This document shows, one piece after another, positions 43,646-53,005 of a stretch of DNA of 64,000 bases. The translations under genes and the position numbers were made by a program. Below the pieces are notes generated by a model. That model saw only the letters and a program-made list of their open reading frames with translations. It made no database searches and had not been told where the DNA came from. Each line of letters begins with the position of its first letter. Position 1 is the first letter of the stretch. The stretch spans positions 434,001 through 498,000 of the forward strand of contig NZ_JAMFMA010000003.1 of assembly GCF_023502425.1 (NCBI RefSeq), written 5' to 3'. This stretch comes from Flagellimonas spongiicola. Lineage in GTDB: Bacteria; Bacteroidota; Bacteroidia; Flavobacteriales; Flavobacteriaceae.

Positions 43646-44365
43646 ATGGAGAAATTGGAAAAACACATAAAAAAGGAATTGGAAACAAGGGAAATAACAC
43701 CCAGCAAGGATGCATGGGAAAAAATTTCCCATCAGTTGGAACCAGCACATAAGAAAGGTGCTGGGTTTTCATATAAATATGCGGTAGCTGCAGGTTTTAT
43801 AGGACTGTTGATTGCATCACTATTTTTCTTGAACACGCAATCAGAAAAAGAACCAATTCAATTGGTAGAGGAAAATAATGAAGAGGTTCCGGTTTTATCC
43901 ACTGACAAGAAAAATGTGGATCTAGCTAAAGAAATTACTACGGAAGCTATTGTGGAAGTCGTTGAAGATGAGCCAAAAGAATCGACTTCAAAACAACCAA
44001 TCAATATTGCACCAAAAGTTTTAAATGCCAATGAAATTGCCTCCAAACAGGAAGTGGATCAATTGACCCTGGATGATGCGAACCCGTTGATTTCGGAAAA
44101 AATAAATGAAGTTTTCGCTCAAGTGGCATTGTTGGAGCAAATCAATGAAAATGTCAGTGATGCAGAAGTAGATTCCCTTTTGCGAGCTGCTCAAGCGGAA
44201 ATCATTAAGGAAAAAGTATTTCAAGACAACGGGAGTATAGATGCCATGGCCCTATTAACAGAGGTAGAAGACGAATTGGATGCTTCGCTACGTGATCAAC
44301 TATTCGATACGTTGAAAGATGGTTATTTCAAACTGCGAACTGCAGTTGCTGACCGGAACAATTAG
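43646..44365 (+). CDS. Predicted anti-sigma factor, single-pass membrane protein
   Basis: 239 residues. An N-terminal cytoplasmic segment of about 45 residues (MEKLEKHIKKELETREITPS... DAWEKISHQL), one transmembrane helix (about 47-64, YAVAAGFIGLLIASLFF), and an acidic, low-complexity periplasmic tail of about 170 residues rich in Glu and Asp. No family domain is recognised beyond the general Bacteroidota pattern of anti-sigma next to an ECF sigma. It follows the sigma gene by 7 bases. Confidence 0.75.
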   Translation: MEKLEKHIKKELETREITPSKDAWEKISHQLEPAHKKGAGFSYKYAVAAGFIGLLIASLFFLNTQSEKEPIQLVEENNEEVPVLSTDKKNVDLAKEITTEAIVEVVEDEPKESTSKQPINIAPKVLNANEIASKQEVDQLTLDDANPLISEKINEVFAQVALLEQINENVSDAEVDSLLRAAQAEIIKEKVFQDNGSIDAMALLTEVEDELDASLRDQLFDTLKDGYFKLRTAVADRNN

Positions 44366-44400
44366 AATTTATTCATCAATCAATCATACCTTTTTGCTTC

Positions 44401-44426
44401 CCCCTCGGAACTTTCGTTTTGAGGGG
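44401..44426 (+). repeat. 11-bp stem-loop before the barrel gene
   Basis: CCCCTCGGAAC (44401-44411), loop TTTC, GTTTTGAGGGG (44416-44426), with two G-U pairs. It has no T-run, so it is not a standard terminator; it may protect the mRNA end or regulate translation of the gene at 44455. Confidence 0.5.
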
Positions 44427-44454
44427 ACTCAAGGAGGGTTAATCTTAATCAAAC

Positions 44455-45579
44455 ATGAGAATTATTACCATTTATTTATCGGCATTTTTACTACTGCTTA
44501 TTACGCAACAAATGACCGGTCAAGAGGATTATAAACGTCAAATTGAAAAATTAAAAGATAAAAAGGAACAAATAGCCCACGAAGAAAAGGAAGCCTTAAA
44601 GGAAGAAGTCCGCGATATCAATGATCGCATGGACAACGGCGATTTAAGCGAGGATGAGGCCAAATTACTCAAAGCAGAAGTAGCCAAAAAACGTGCTTTG
44701 AATATTGAGAACCGTGTTGCAATTATTGACAATCAAATAGCAATTTTGGAAAGGAACAAAGGACGAGGTATAAGTATCTTGGATGGTGATACCCAGTTTT
44801 TTGAAGAAGATGGATTTTCAATACGTATTGATGGGGAGCCCATATTTATTGGAAACCATAGGCGATGGGAACGGGAAGTTAAATATGATAGGCGAACACA
44901 TTCTGATTTAGTTGTTGCTTTTGGTTTAAATAATGCAATTATAGAAGGGGAGTCGTTTAATGATAGTCCATATACTTTGTTTGGGAGTAAATTTTTTGAA
45001 ATTGGATATTCTTGGACTACTAGAGTGTTTAAAAACACTAATTGGCTTAGGTTCAGATATGGTATTTCATTTCAATTCAATGGACTAAAAACGAATAATC
45101 AAGTCTTTTCGGTAGTACAAAATCCCGATATATTGAATAGCTCATCAGTGGTGTTAACTGATGTAAGAAGTTTCACCTCTTCCGGTAGTTTTAAAAAAGT
45201 GAAACTTAGGAAAGACAGTTTCATCATACCTTTATTCCTTGAATTTGGCCCATCAGTTAGGAAAGATCATGGAAACTATTTTCGTTACTCTACAAGGGAT
45301 CAATTCAAAATTGGTTTAGGAGTATTCTATGGATACAATTACAAAACCATCCAAAAAATTAAAGAAGGAGATGCGGTAGTTGAAGATTTCGAGTATTTGC
45401 AATCGTTGTATCCATTGTCCAACTCTGTAGATACTGGAGATATAGGAGGAATCTCAGCTTATGCCGGTGTAGGTGAAATGACGTTATATTTTAAGTACGA
45501 GATTAACGATTTGTTTTTTGAAAGCTTTGATCAACCCAATCAAAACAATATTTCTTTAGGCCTTCGGTTCGATTTATAA
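44455..45579 (+). CDS. Exported coiled-coil and beta-barrel protein
   Basis: 374 residues, not recognised. Signal peptide (LSAFLLLLITQQMTGQ), then a charged helical stretch (about 25-100, KLKDKKEQIAHEEKEALKEEV...) with coiled-coil character, then amphipathic strands consistent with an outer-membrane beta-barrel, ending in LGLRFDL with a terminal aromatic-containing strand. It follows the sigma/anti-sigma pair, so it may be part of the envelope-stress or surface program they control. Confidence 0.65.
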   Translation: MRIITIYLSAFLLLLITQQMTGQEDYKRQIEKLKDKKEQIAHEEKEALKEEVRDINDRMDNGDLSEDEAKLLKAEVAKKRALNIENRVAIIDNQIAILERNKGRGISILDGDTQFFEEDGFSIRIDGEPIFIGNHRRWEREVKYDRRTHSDLVVAFGLNNAIIEGESFNDSPYTLFGSKFFEIGYSWTTRVFKNTNWLRFRYGISFQFNGLKTNNQVFSVVQNPDILNSSSVVLTDVRSFTSSGSFKKVKLRKDSFIIPLFLEFGPSVRKDHGNYFRYSTRDQFKIGLGVFYGYNYKTIQKIKEGDAVVEDFEYLQSLYPLSNSVDTGDIGGISAYAGVGEMTLYFKYEINDLFFESFDQPNQNNISLGLRFDL

Positions 45580-45625
45580 CCATTACGTAAGAAAAGCGTA
45601 GCTGGTATGGACTGTGTTTATCAAT

Positions 45626-45886
45626 TCAACTAGCTGCGCTCTTATAGTCCTGTAGGGCCTTTTTCATTTCTTGGGAAAACTCCTCTTTGTAAAACCCCCT
45701 TTTACAATGACCACATTCCGCAAATTGGGACGTGCCAATTGGGATGATGGGTATCCAAAATAAATGGATGAAATTTGTTTGTGAAATTGCCGTTAATGAC
45801 CCTGTTTGATGGCAATGTGGGCAATTTACACCTACCAATTGTTTCGTCACTTTTTTCCCAGTTCTTGTTCCGAAGAAGAAAATCAT
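45626..45886 (-). CDS. Small zinc-ribbon protein
   Basis: 86 residues. Two CxxC pairs, NCPHCH (Cys22, Cys25) and ECGHCK (Cys58, Cys61), form a zinc ribbon; between them is a hydrophobic segment (FIHLFWIPIIPIGTSQF). Proteins of this type are uncharacterised. The C-terminus is helical. It is convergent with the barrel gene. Confidence 0.8.
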   Translation of the reverse strand: MIFFFGTRTGKKVTKQLVGVNCPHCHQTGSLTAISQTNFIHLFWIPIIPIGTSQFAECGHCKRGFYKEEFSQEMKKALQDYKSAAS

Positions 45887-45991
45887 TCTTTTTTAGAATG
45901 AAATTACGATATTCAAAAAATACTAGGAACTCAGAGCATGTATTAAATCTTAAATTTTTAAGGTACAAATATGAGGTTGATATGCATTGGA

Positions 45992-46357
45992 TTAAGTTGT
46001 TGCGGCCTTAGGGTTGGGACCAAACTCATTGTCAATTGGATCACTATCCTTGATCATTAGTATAAGCAACCAAATACCACCTATAACAGGCACTAGTCCA
46101 ATGAATATCCAGGTCCAGTTTTTTCCAATATCATGCAATCTTCGGACGCAGACAGCTACCCCGGGAACCAATGTGCCGAGGGCGTAAAGCGGATAAAGAA
46201 TACCCATTCCGCTATCTGCAAGGCCGGTTACAATATCCAAGGTCATGGCAATTCCTGCGAAAAGCATATTAAATAACAAGAACATCCAATATTCCTTTCG
46301 TCTTGCTCTTCCATTAAAATCTGCGTACTGTTTCAGTACTTTTAAATACCATTTCAT
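45992..46357 (-). CDS. DUF805 family membrane protein
   Basis: 121 residues with four hydrophobic helices. The conserved DUF805 signature is present (FNGRARRKEYWMFLLFN, RRLHDIGKNWTW). Its function is unknown; it is often widespread and monocistronic. The 236-base gap upstream, toward the methyltransferase gene, shows no further gene or clear promoter. Confidence 0.88.
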   Translation of the reverse strand: MKWYLKVLKQYADFNGRARRKEYWMFLLFNMLFAGIAMTLDIVTGLADSGMGILYPLYALGTLVPGVAVCVRRLHDIGKNWTWIFIGLVPVIGGIWLLILMIKDSDPIDNEFGPNPKAATT

Positions 46358-46593
46358 AATTAAACTAGTTGGTTATCCTACTCGTATGGCTTTTCGGTTC
46401 CGCCCCGTTTGTGGTTTCTGGTCTCCAGATTTATTTTAGAAAGTAATGTAGTTGTGCAAAAAAAATTGAAGTGATTTGACGAATGACCAATTTGAGTTGA
46501 TGGATAGGGTATTTTGAAGTCATGTTAACCTAAAAAAGAATAATCTTGAATAGGTTACCCTCGGAATTTGTTGGCCATTTTATGAGCTAAAGG

Positions 46594-47364
46594 TTAACTG
46601 CTTTTTTTGCATAAGTAAATTGACTCTGAATCCAATAATCCATATTTGTATTTTTCTTCTGGAGTAAATTGAGATGAATAATCAATCACATCTACCTGAA
46701 AACCTACATGTTCTAGACGCCATTTAAAATCCTTCCCATACCACCGCACATGGTCTTTTTGTCCAAATGCTATTTTCCTTTCACTCGGTTTGGTGATTCT
46801 CCGGTCCTCATACGTGTTTTCTAAAGTGGGGTGGATTGGTACCTGAATAATTGCGAAACCTTTTTTGTTCAATACGCGATGCAGTTCTTTCATCGCCAGA
46901 GCATCATCCAGGACATGTTCTAATACGTGATTACAGAGGATAAAATCAAAGTACCCAGATTCAAACGGAATGTTTGTAATATCTACTTTTGACACGTTCA
47001 CGGGACCTTTCCATTTGTATTTGTTGGGTGTTAAATCACATGGCTTATAGTTTATCCCTTTTATTGAAGAAAAGTAATTGTAAAAAAACTTCTCAGGTGC
47101 AAAGTGCAATATTTTGTAATTAGATGCATTGTCCGTAAAACTTCCTAATTCGTTTTGGAAAAACAAATGCAATAGACGATGCCGCTCAAGAGATCCGCAA
47201 TTTTTGCATCTTGCATTTAAACGCTTGGGCTTACCGAAATTCATGAAATTAGAAAATCTTGAACTGCAGATTGGACATAAAACACCCTTTGAATTCAATG
47301 TAATTGCTGATTTGGAATGCTCTTTTACGCTTCCTGACCAAAACTTTAATGTCCTTGGCTTCAT
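46594..47364 (-). CDS. Class I SAM-dependent methyltransferase with zinc-ribbon N-terminus
   Basis: 256 residues. An N-terminal zinc-binding segment with CPICSSRF and CKNCGSLERHR (two CxxC pairs) precedes a Rossmann methyltransferase fold with FDFILCNHVLEHVLDD and the MKELHRVLNKKGF motif; a polysaccharide-type substrate is common for this subgroup but is not shown here. The N-terminal 20 residues may include a linker. Function unassigned. Confidence 0.8.
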   Translation of the reverse strand: MKPRTLKFWSGSVKEHSKSAITLNSKGVLCPICSSRFSNFMNFGKPKRLNARCKNCGSLERHRLLHLFFQNELGSFTDNASNYKILHFAPEKFFYNYFSSIKGINYKPCDLTPNKYKWKGPVNVSKVDITNIPFESGYFDFILCNHVLEHVLDDALAMKELHRVLNKKGFAIIQVPIHPTLENTYEDRRITKPSERKIAFGQKDHVRWYGKDFKWRLEHVGFQVDVIDYSSQFTPEEKYKYGLLDSESIYLCKKSS

Positions 47365-47517
47365 AGTTGTAGAAGATTGGTTTAGTGCAGAAAGGTGGAA
47401 TTGTTTTTGAAAAATGTGGAGGATAAATTGATCAATGACCGCTATGATCTGACGAATGATATCTAATTTTGGAAATCCGTTTTTTAATTACCTTTAGAGG
47501 CTCAATAATTCCAGATA

Positions 47518-49491
47518 TTGATTTCCAAAACAACCATAGATCAAGTTTATGAAACCGCTCGCGTAGAAGAGGTGATCGGGGATTATGTGCAATTGAAGAA
47601 ATCCGGGTCCAATTTTAAGGGACTAAGCCCTTTTACCGATGAGCGTACTCCGAGTTTCATGGTATCTCCGGTAAAACAGATATGGAAGGATTTTAGTAGT
47701 GGGAAAGGTGGTAACGTTGTGGCCTTTTTAATGGAACACGAACACTTTTCGTATCCAGAGGCCATAAAATACTTGGCCAAGAAATACAATATAGAAATTG
47801 AGGAAACCGAGCAAACCGATGAACAAAAGGAGCAAGCCAATGAAAGGGAAAGTTTGTATTTGGTGTCTGAACATGCACAAAAGTACTTTGAGGAAACACT
47901 TTGGGAATCGGAACCAGGCAAGGCCATAGGGTTGACCTATTTTAAAGAACGGGGCTTTACTGATGAAACCATTAAAAAGTTTGGATTGGGCTATAGCCTT
48001 GATGAATGGGAGGCATTTACCAATTCGGCCATAGAACAAGGTTACCAGCTGGAGTTTTTAGAGAAAACCGGCCTTACGATAGTTAAGGAACAAGCTTCAG
48101 GTGAATCCAAAAAGTTTGATCGTTTCAAAGGGAGGGTCATGTTTCCTATTCACTCCATGAGTGGGCGTGTTTTGGGCTTTGGAGGTCGGATACTTACAAA
48201 TGACAAAAAAGCCGCCAAATATCTTAACTCACCGGAAAGTGATATCTACCATAAAAGCAAAGTGCTTTACGGCATATACTATGCAAAGCAATCCATAGCG
48301 AAAGAAGACAATTGCTATTTGGTAGAAGGTTATACGGATGTCATCCAAATGTACCAAAAGGGGGTGCATAATGTTGTTTCTTCAAGTGGTACTGCATTGA
48401 CTCCGGAACAAATCCGACTCATCAATCGACTTACCAAGAACATTACGGTGTTATTTGATGGTGATGCTGCTGGTTTACGTGCGTCTCTGCGCGGTATTGA
48501 TTTGATTTTGGAGCAAGGAATGAATGTCAAGGTCTGTACATTCCCAGAAGGGGAAGACCCTGATAGTTTTGCCAAAAACAATACCTATGAAGATATGGTG
48601 TTGTACCTGGAAGAAAATGCCAAGGACTTTATCCAGTTCAAGACATCACTGTTGGTCCAAGAAGCTGCCAACGATCCCATTAGACGTGCGGATACAGTAA
48701 GGGATATTGTCAATAGCATCAGTAAGATACCCGATCAAATTAAAAGGGAAATCTATATTCAGGAATGTGCCAAACTCATGAGCATTTCTGAAGAAGTCCT
48801 CTACAACACGCTCGCACAAATCACAAAGAAGGATATTGCTGATGCTACCAAAAAAGCAAAACAAGAGCAAAAACCTTTTGAAGTTGTTAAATCTGAAAAG
48901 CCAACTGAGAAAGTAGATGTGCAATACGAGCTGGAGAAACAGATTATTGAACTGTTATTACTTTACGGTAGTCAAAAGCAAGAGTTTGAAGACTTGGTAT
49001 TAAAGGAGAACGAAGAAGGGGATTTGGTACTTGAGCCAGAAATTGTGGAAGCCAAAGTCTATGAAAAGGTATACCTGGATTTACAGGAGGACGAAATAGA
49101 GTTGACCAACGATCAGTTTAGATCTATCTACTATAAATTGATCGAAGATTTAAATGAGAAAGAAGAATTTACCGTGAACAGCTTTCTTTCTAACTTGGAC
49201 CAGGAAATGGTTAGTGAGGTATCTTCCATTTTGATGGAAGAAGAACGCTATGTATTGCACGATTGGGAGCGTAAAGACATCTATCCAAAGGATAAGGGAC
49301 TTGGGATTGCCCAATTAGTTGGTGAAACCATACTTACGTTACGATGTAATTTGATTAAAAACAGAATCAAACAACTCCAAAAAAATACAGAGGGGAACAA
49401 CGGTGATAATTCTGAAGTGCTCGAAGAGATTGTAAATTACCTTCAACTGAACAAGCTCCTCAATGCAAAACTGAATCGAGTGCTCTCTTAA
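47518..49491 (+). CDS. dnaG: DNA primase lacking canonical zinc ligands
   Basis: 657 residues from TTG 47518. The N-terminal CHC2-like domain is recognisable but each zinc ligand is replaced: Ser37, Thr40, Asp58 and Ser61 stand at the usual Cys, His, Cys and Cys positions. The TOPRIM domain is intact (VEGYTDVI, DGDAAGLRA), as is the C-terminal helicase-binding region. This zinc-less state appears to be typical of flavobacterial DnaG as far as I know. It synthesises RNA primers at the replication fork. A convergent terminator-like hairpin follows at 49497-49521. Confidence 0.93.
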   Translation: MISKTTIDQVYETARVEEVIGDYVQLKKSGSNFKGLSPFTDERTPSFMVSPVKQIWKDFSSGKGGNVVAFLMEHEHFSYPEAIKYLAKKYNIEIEETEQTDEQKEQANERESLYLVSEHAQKYFEETLWESEPGKAIGLTYFKERGFTDETIKKFGLGYSLDEWEAFTNSAIEQGYQLEFLEKTGLTIVKEQASGESKKFDRFKGRVMFPIHSMSGRVLGFGGRILTNDKKAAKYLNSPESDIYHKSKVLYGIYYAKQSIAKEDNCYLVEGYTDVIQMYQKGVHNVVSSSGTALTPEQIRLINRLTKNITVLFDGDAAGLRASLRGIDLILEQGMNVKVCTFPEGEDPDSFAKNNTYEDMVLYLEENAKDFIQFKTSLLVQEAANDPIRRADTVRDIVNSISKIPDQIKREIYIQECAKLMSISEEVLYNTLAQITKKDIADATKKAKQEQKPFEVVKSEKPTEKVDVQYELEKQIIELLLLYGSQKQEFEDLVLKENEEGDLVLEPEIVEAKVYEKVYLDLQEDEIELTNDQFRSIYYKLIEDLNEKEEFTVNSFLSNLDQEMVSEVSSILMEEERYVLHDWERKDIYPKDKGLGIAQLVGETILTLRCNLIKNRIKQLQKNTEGNNGDNSEVLEEIVNYLQLNKLLNAKLNRVLS

Positions 49492-49496
49492 CAAAA

Positions 49497-49521
49497 AATC
49501 CCGCACTTTAAGCACGGGATT
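49497..49521. terminator. Terminator between dnaG and the response regulator
   Basis: AATCCCG (49497-49503) pairs with CGGGATT (49515-49521) with a short internal mismatch. It is preceded by an A-run, so acts best on the minus strand, and is convergent. Confidence 0.6.
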
Positions 49522-49550
49522 CAATTAAATAGTACGTATTAAATATTGGT

Positions 49551-50180
49551 TTAGTAAAGTTCCAATGCTTTGGCCTGCTGTAACAGGTCCACTAAGTTAT
49601 CTACGTTTAGCTTCTTCATTAAACGAGCTTTGTAGGTGCTTACCGTTTTTTCGTTTAAATTGAGTCCTTCGGCAACTTCTTTGTTTCGTTTTCCGCTTGC
49701 CAATAATTTAAGAACTTCCACTTCTCTAGAGGATAGTTTTCTAAAGAATCTACGTGGTTTTTGGGTTCCTTCATCAAATGCCAATCTTTGCGCAAGTTCA
49801 TTTGTGATGAACATGTTTCCTTGGCTAACTTTTCGTACAGCGGTTACAATGTAATCCAAGTCTGCACTTTTTGAAAGATAACCAAAGGCACCGGCGCGAA
49901 TGGTACTTAAGGCATAAACATCTTCGGATTGTCCACTATACATTAGGGTTTTAACGGAAGGATACTCTTGTTTCAGTTTTCTTAAGGTGGCAATTCCATT
50001 GATTTCAGGAATGTCCATTTCCAACATAACTACGTCGGGGGAAATTTTGTCCAATGTTTCAAATAAATCTGTGGTAGTGGAAACATCAGCAATGACCTCA
50101 ATATCTGAACTATGCTCGAGGACCTGCTTTAGGCCCAAGCGAACAATGGGATGGTTGTCAGCTATTAATACTTTAATCAT
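49551..50180 (-). CDS. NarL/LuxR response regulator with Glu at the phospho-acceptor
   Basis: 209 residues. Receiver domain 1-120 and LuxR HTH (about 145-205, LSSREVEVLKLLASGKRNKEVAEGLNLNEKTVSTYKARL). The usual phospho-acceptor Asp54 is Glu (VVMLEMDIP), and the acidic pair is Asp8-Asn9; the Ser82 and Lys104 positions are kept. A Glu at this site can mimic the phosphorylated state, so the protein may be constitutively active or respond to other cues. No histidine kinase is adjacent. Confidence 0.9.
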   Translation of the reverse strand: MIKVLIADNHPIVRLGLKQVLEHSSDIEVIADVSTTTDLFETLDKISPDVVMLEMDIPEINGIATLRKLKQEYPSVKTLMYSGQSEDVYALSTIRAGAFGYLSKSADLDYIVTAVRKVSQGNMFITNELAQRLAFDEGTQKPRRFFRKLSSREVEVLKLLASGKRNKEVAEGLNLNEKTVSTYKARLMKKLNVDNLVDLLQQAKALELY

Positions 50181-50334
50181 TTGGTTTGAGTTTTACTTTG
50201 TTTAGTACTTAATTACTTACGTGGCGTAGCAGGCAAGTTAACAAATTGGGAACGTAAAACTGTAATTTTTTTCTTAAAACCTTAGAATTTCTGGGGTTTT
50301 TTTCGTCTTAAGCTGGGTTTTTTCGGTCAAAATG

Positions 50335-51123
50335 CTACTTTAGGCTAGCAGGAATTTCACAAATTGGTATCGGAATCATCTTATGCCTATTCGCAGTATT
50401 AAACTTTTTGTAAATTAAGAAAACTTCTTTTTGTCTGTCAGAAAAATCGTCAGAAGTCTTTCCTTGATCGTCCATTTCCATAGCCCACTCCAATTCTGGG
50501 TATGAGGCACCAATCTGGTCTTCATCGGTTCTACTGTCTCCCCATAGACCATCTGTTGGCGCAGCTTCCATAATATCTTGATTTACCCCTAAGCTATCGC
50601 CAATGGCATAGACTTCGGTTTTCATTAAATCCGCAATGGGGCTTAAATCTACCCCGCCATCCCCATATTTGGTGTAAAATCCAATTCCAAAGTCTTCCAC
50701 TTTGTTGCCTGTTCCCGCGACCAAATAGCCCTCCAAAGCTGCAAAATAGTATAAGGTAGTCATGCGCAGGCGCGCTCTGGAATTTGCCAAAGACATAAAA
50801 CGCTCTTCTTCGTTATCAACTGAAGGCAATGCAGCCACAAGATTATCAAATACTGGAGTAAGGTTTACCGGCTGCCTATTTACATTTGGGAAATGCTCCA
50901 TGAGCCAATTGATATGTTTATCGGCACGGGTCACCTGATTGGCACCTTGATGAATTGGCATTTCCACGCAAAGTAATTCTAGTCCCGTTTTTGCGCATAG
51001 GGTTGAGGTTACCGCTGAGTCGATTCCCCCGGAAACACCAATCACAAAACCTTTGCAATTTGCATTGGTTGCGTAGTCCTTTAACCAATTCACAATATGA
51101 TCAATCACCTTTTCAGTTTGCAT
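50335..51123 (-). CDS. nadE: NAD+ synthase, ammonia-dependent
   Basis: 262 residues. PP-loop SGGIDSAV, and GTGNKVEDFGIGFYTKYGDGGVDLSPI. There is no glutaminase domain, so it should use ammonia. Divergent from gldB with about 57 bases between starts. It is the last step of NAD synthesis from nicotinate adenine dinucleotide. Confidence 0.95.
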   Translation of the reverse strand: MQTEKVIDHIVNWLKDYATNANCKGFVIGVSGGIDSAVTSTLCAKTGLELLCVEMPIHQGANQVTRADKHINWLMEHFPNVNRQPVNLTPVFDNLVAALPSVDNEEERFMSLANSRARLRMTTLYYFAALEGYLVAGTGNKVEDFGIGFYTKYGDGGVDLSPIADLMKTEVYAIGDSLGVNQDIMEAAPTDGLWGDSRTDEDQIGASYPELEWAMEMDDQGKTSDDFSDRQKEVFLIYKKFNTANRHKMIPIPICEIPASLK

Positions 51124-51180
51124 TTCTTTCTTTTTAGATTCAATAAATTACCTTTGTGCCCTGTAAATTTAAATGCTGCG

Positions 51181-52167
51181 GTGCTAAAAGTAAAGAGCTT
51201 AACAAAATACTTTGGATTACGGTTTTTAGTCGGTTGTCTATTCTTGGGATTTTCATGTAAGCAAGAGGATAAAACCAAATTGGAAATTGAAAAAATTCCT
51301 GTAAATCTTAATATCTCTAGGTTTGACAGGGAATTTTCACAGGCTTCAGCAGAAAACTTGGGAGAATTAAAGCAACAGTATCCTTATCTATTTCCTGCAC
51401 AATTCCCGGACAGCATCTGGTTGGCAAAACTATCAGATACGATTCAAATAGAATTATCGGAAGAAGTTGAAATGGAATTTGGCGATTTTAAAGCTGAAGC
51501 CGATGCATTGACCCAACTTTTCAAACATATCAAGTATTATTTTCCACAAACCTCGGTGCCAGAAGTTGTCACCATAACTTCGGACGTACGCTACAATGAC
51601 AGGGTAATTTTGACCGATACCTTGTTGTTATTGGGACTTGATTGTTATTTAGGGCAAGATCACCGTTTTTATCAAAGTATCCAGAGATATGTGGCCACGG
51701 GGTTGGATAAAAGATACATCGATTCAGATGTTGCAAGTGCTTTTGCCAAAAAAGTGATACGTTACCCACGAAATAGAACCTTTCTTGCTCGGATGGTGCA
51801 TTACGGGAAAGAATTGTATTTGAAAGACCGCTTGTTACCAGAAGCCAAGGATGCGGATAAAATTGGTTATACCGACGAAGAAATGGAATGGGCGTTGGCA
51901 AATGAAGAACAAATCTGGCGTCATTTTGTGGAAAGAGAACTATTATATAGCACGGATTCCAAATTGGACCGAAGATTCCTTGATCCAGCTCCTTTTTCAA
52001 AATTCCAATTGGAACTGGATAATGAATCCCCTGGACGCTTAGGTAGGTATATGGGATGGCAAATAGTACGGGCATTTATGAAGAACAATGATTTGAGCCT
52101 ACAGCAGATGCTGTCCGTATCAGGAGATGAAATTTTTAGAAAATCGAATTACAAACCAAGAAAATAA
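51181..52167 (+). CDS. gldB: Gliding motility lipoprotein GldB
   Basis: 328 residues from GTG 51181; an upstream in-frame extension to 51097 overlaps nadE and would hide the signal. The signal ends in the lipobox LFLGFSC, then a mostly helical mature domain with ITSDVRYNDRVILTDTLLLLGLDCYLG as the characteristic block. GldB is essential for gliding motility in Flavobacterium and localises to the cell envelope. gldC follows with no gap. Confidence 0.9.
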   Translation: MLKVKSLTKYFGLRFLVGCLFLGFSCKQEDKTKLEIEKIPVNLNISRFDREFSQASAENLGELKQQYPYLFPAQFPDSIWLAKLSDTIQIELSEEVEMEFGDFKAEADALTQLFKHIKYYFPQTSVPEVVTITSDVRYNDRVILTDTLLLLGLDCYLGQDHRFYQSIQRYVATGLDKRYIDSDVASAFAKKVIRYPRNRTFLARMVHYGKELYLKDRLLPEAKDADKIGYTDEEMEWALANEEQIWRHFVERELLYSTDSKLDRRFLDPAPFSKFQLELDNESPGRLGRYMGWQIVRAFMKNNDLSLQQMLSVSGDEIFRKSNYKPRK

Positions 52168-52506
52168 ATGGCAGTAGCACATACATCAGAGATAAAGTTG
52201 ACCGTTGGACTTGATGAAAATCGTATCCCTGAAAAACTCAATTGGTCAGCACAAGATGGGGGAGTGGTAAATGAAGAAGCAAAAGCTATGATGCTTTCTG
52301 TTTGGGATAGTAAAAATCAAGAGTCCTTAAAAATTGATTTATGGACCAAGGATATGCCTGTGGATGAAATGAAAGTGTTTTTCCATCAAACTTTGGTGAC
52401 CATGGCAGATACATTTATGAAAGCTACCCAAGATGAAAAAATGACCGCTACCATGCGGGATTTTTGCGAATATTTTGCTGAAAAGCTGGAAATCCAAAAG
52501 AAGTGA
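52168..52506 (+). CDS. gldC: Gliding motility protein GldC
   Basis: 112 residues. Begins MAVAHTSEIKLTVGLDENRIPEKLNW; its sequence and position right after gldB identify it. GldC is a cytosolic protein needed for full gliding in Flavobacterium. It is one stop codon away from a convergent minus-strand gene with no gap. Confidence 0.9.
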   Translation: MAVAHTSEIKLTVGLDENRIPEKLNWSAQDGGVVNEEAKAMMLSVWDSKNQESLKIDLWTKDMPVDEMKVFFHQTLVTMADTFMKATQDEKMTATMRDFCEYFAEKLEIQKK

Positions 52507-53001
52507 TTACGCTATAGGATGGTCTAAACGATTGAATTTATCCCGATCATCCCCACGTAATTGTAATCCCTTTTCAATCTTATCCTTAGTGGGCCTTAGT
52601 ATATACAGATAAAGTATCAGTATAGCTGCTATATATAAATAGGTAAGATTGTTGGTTTGAAAAAAGGCAACGGCTGCAAGAAAAGCCGGACCTTCAATCA
52701 AGGCATATTTTATAAGGGAAGCGGTTTGAAACTTGGCCAATTTGTTTTGAAGCGAATCAGCTTTCCTTGCTGCAATCAAGCTTTGTTTGAATAATAAGTT
52801 TCCCATGAATATTCCCGAGAGCGCAATTATAGGAACTACCAGCATAAAAGTATCATCGGTATTGGAGTAGTCCAGAAAAGTATCTTTCGCCTGAGCATAT
52901 GCAACAAAACCAAAAAGCGTTGGTGCTGATAACAAGCCTAAATGTATAATGGTTATGGTTTTTATAAAATGGCGTGGAGTAAGTGCGGTTTGGTTCTGCA
53001 T
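52507..53001 (-). CDS. Four-helix membrane protein of unknown function
   Basis: 164 residues with four probable transmembrane helices (about 15-32, 49-67, 99-113 and 119-135). No family recognised with confidence. It is followed within 4 bases upstream on the same strand by the DUF3307 gene, so they form a pair. Its stop abuts the gldC stop. Confidence 0.65.
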   Translation of the reverse strand: MQNQTALTPRHFIKTITIIHLGLLSAPTLFGFVAYAQAKDTFLDYSNTDDTFMLVVPIIALSGIFMGNLLFKQSLIAARKADSLQNKLAKFQTASLIKYALIEGPAFLAAVAFFQTNNLTYLYIAAILILYLYILRPTKDKIEKGLQLRGDDRDKFNRLDHPIA

Positions 53002-53005
53002 TTGT

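Noticed and set aside
45595-45640. Hairpin AGCGTAGCT/AGCTGCGCT as a terminator
   Set aside because: The stem is good but the loop is long and no T-run follows on either strand.
51097-51180. Upstream extension of gldB
   Set aside because: It overlaps the nadE 5' end and would move the lipoprotein signal away from the N-terminus; GTG 51181 fits better.
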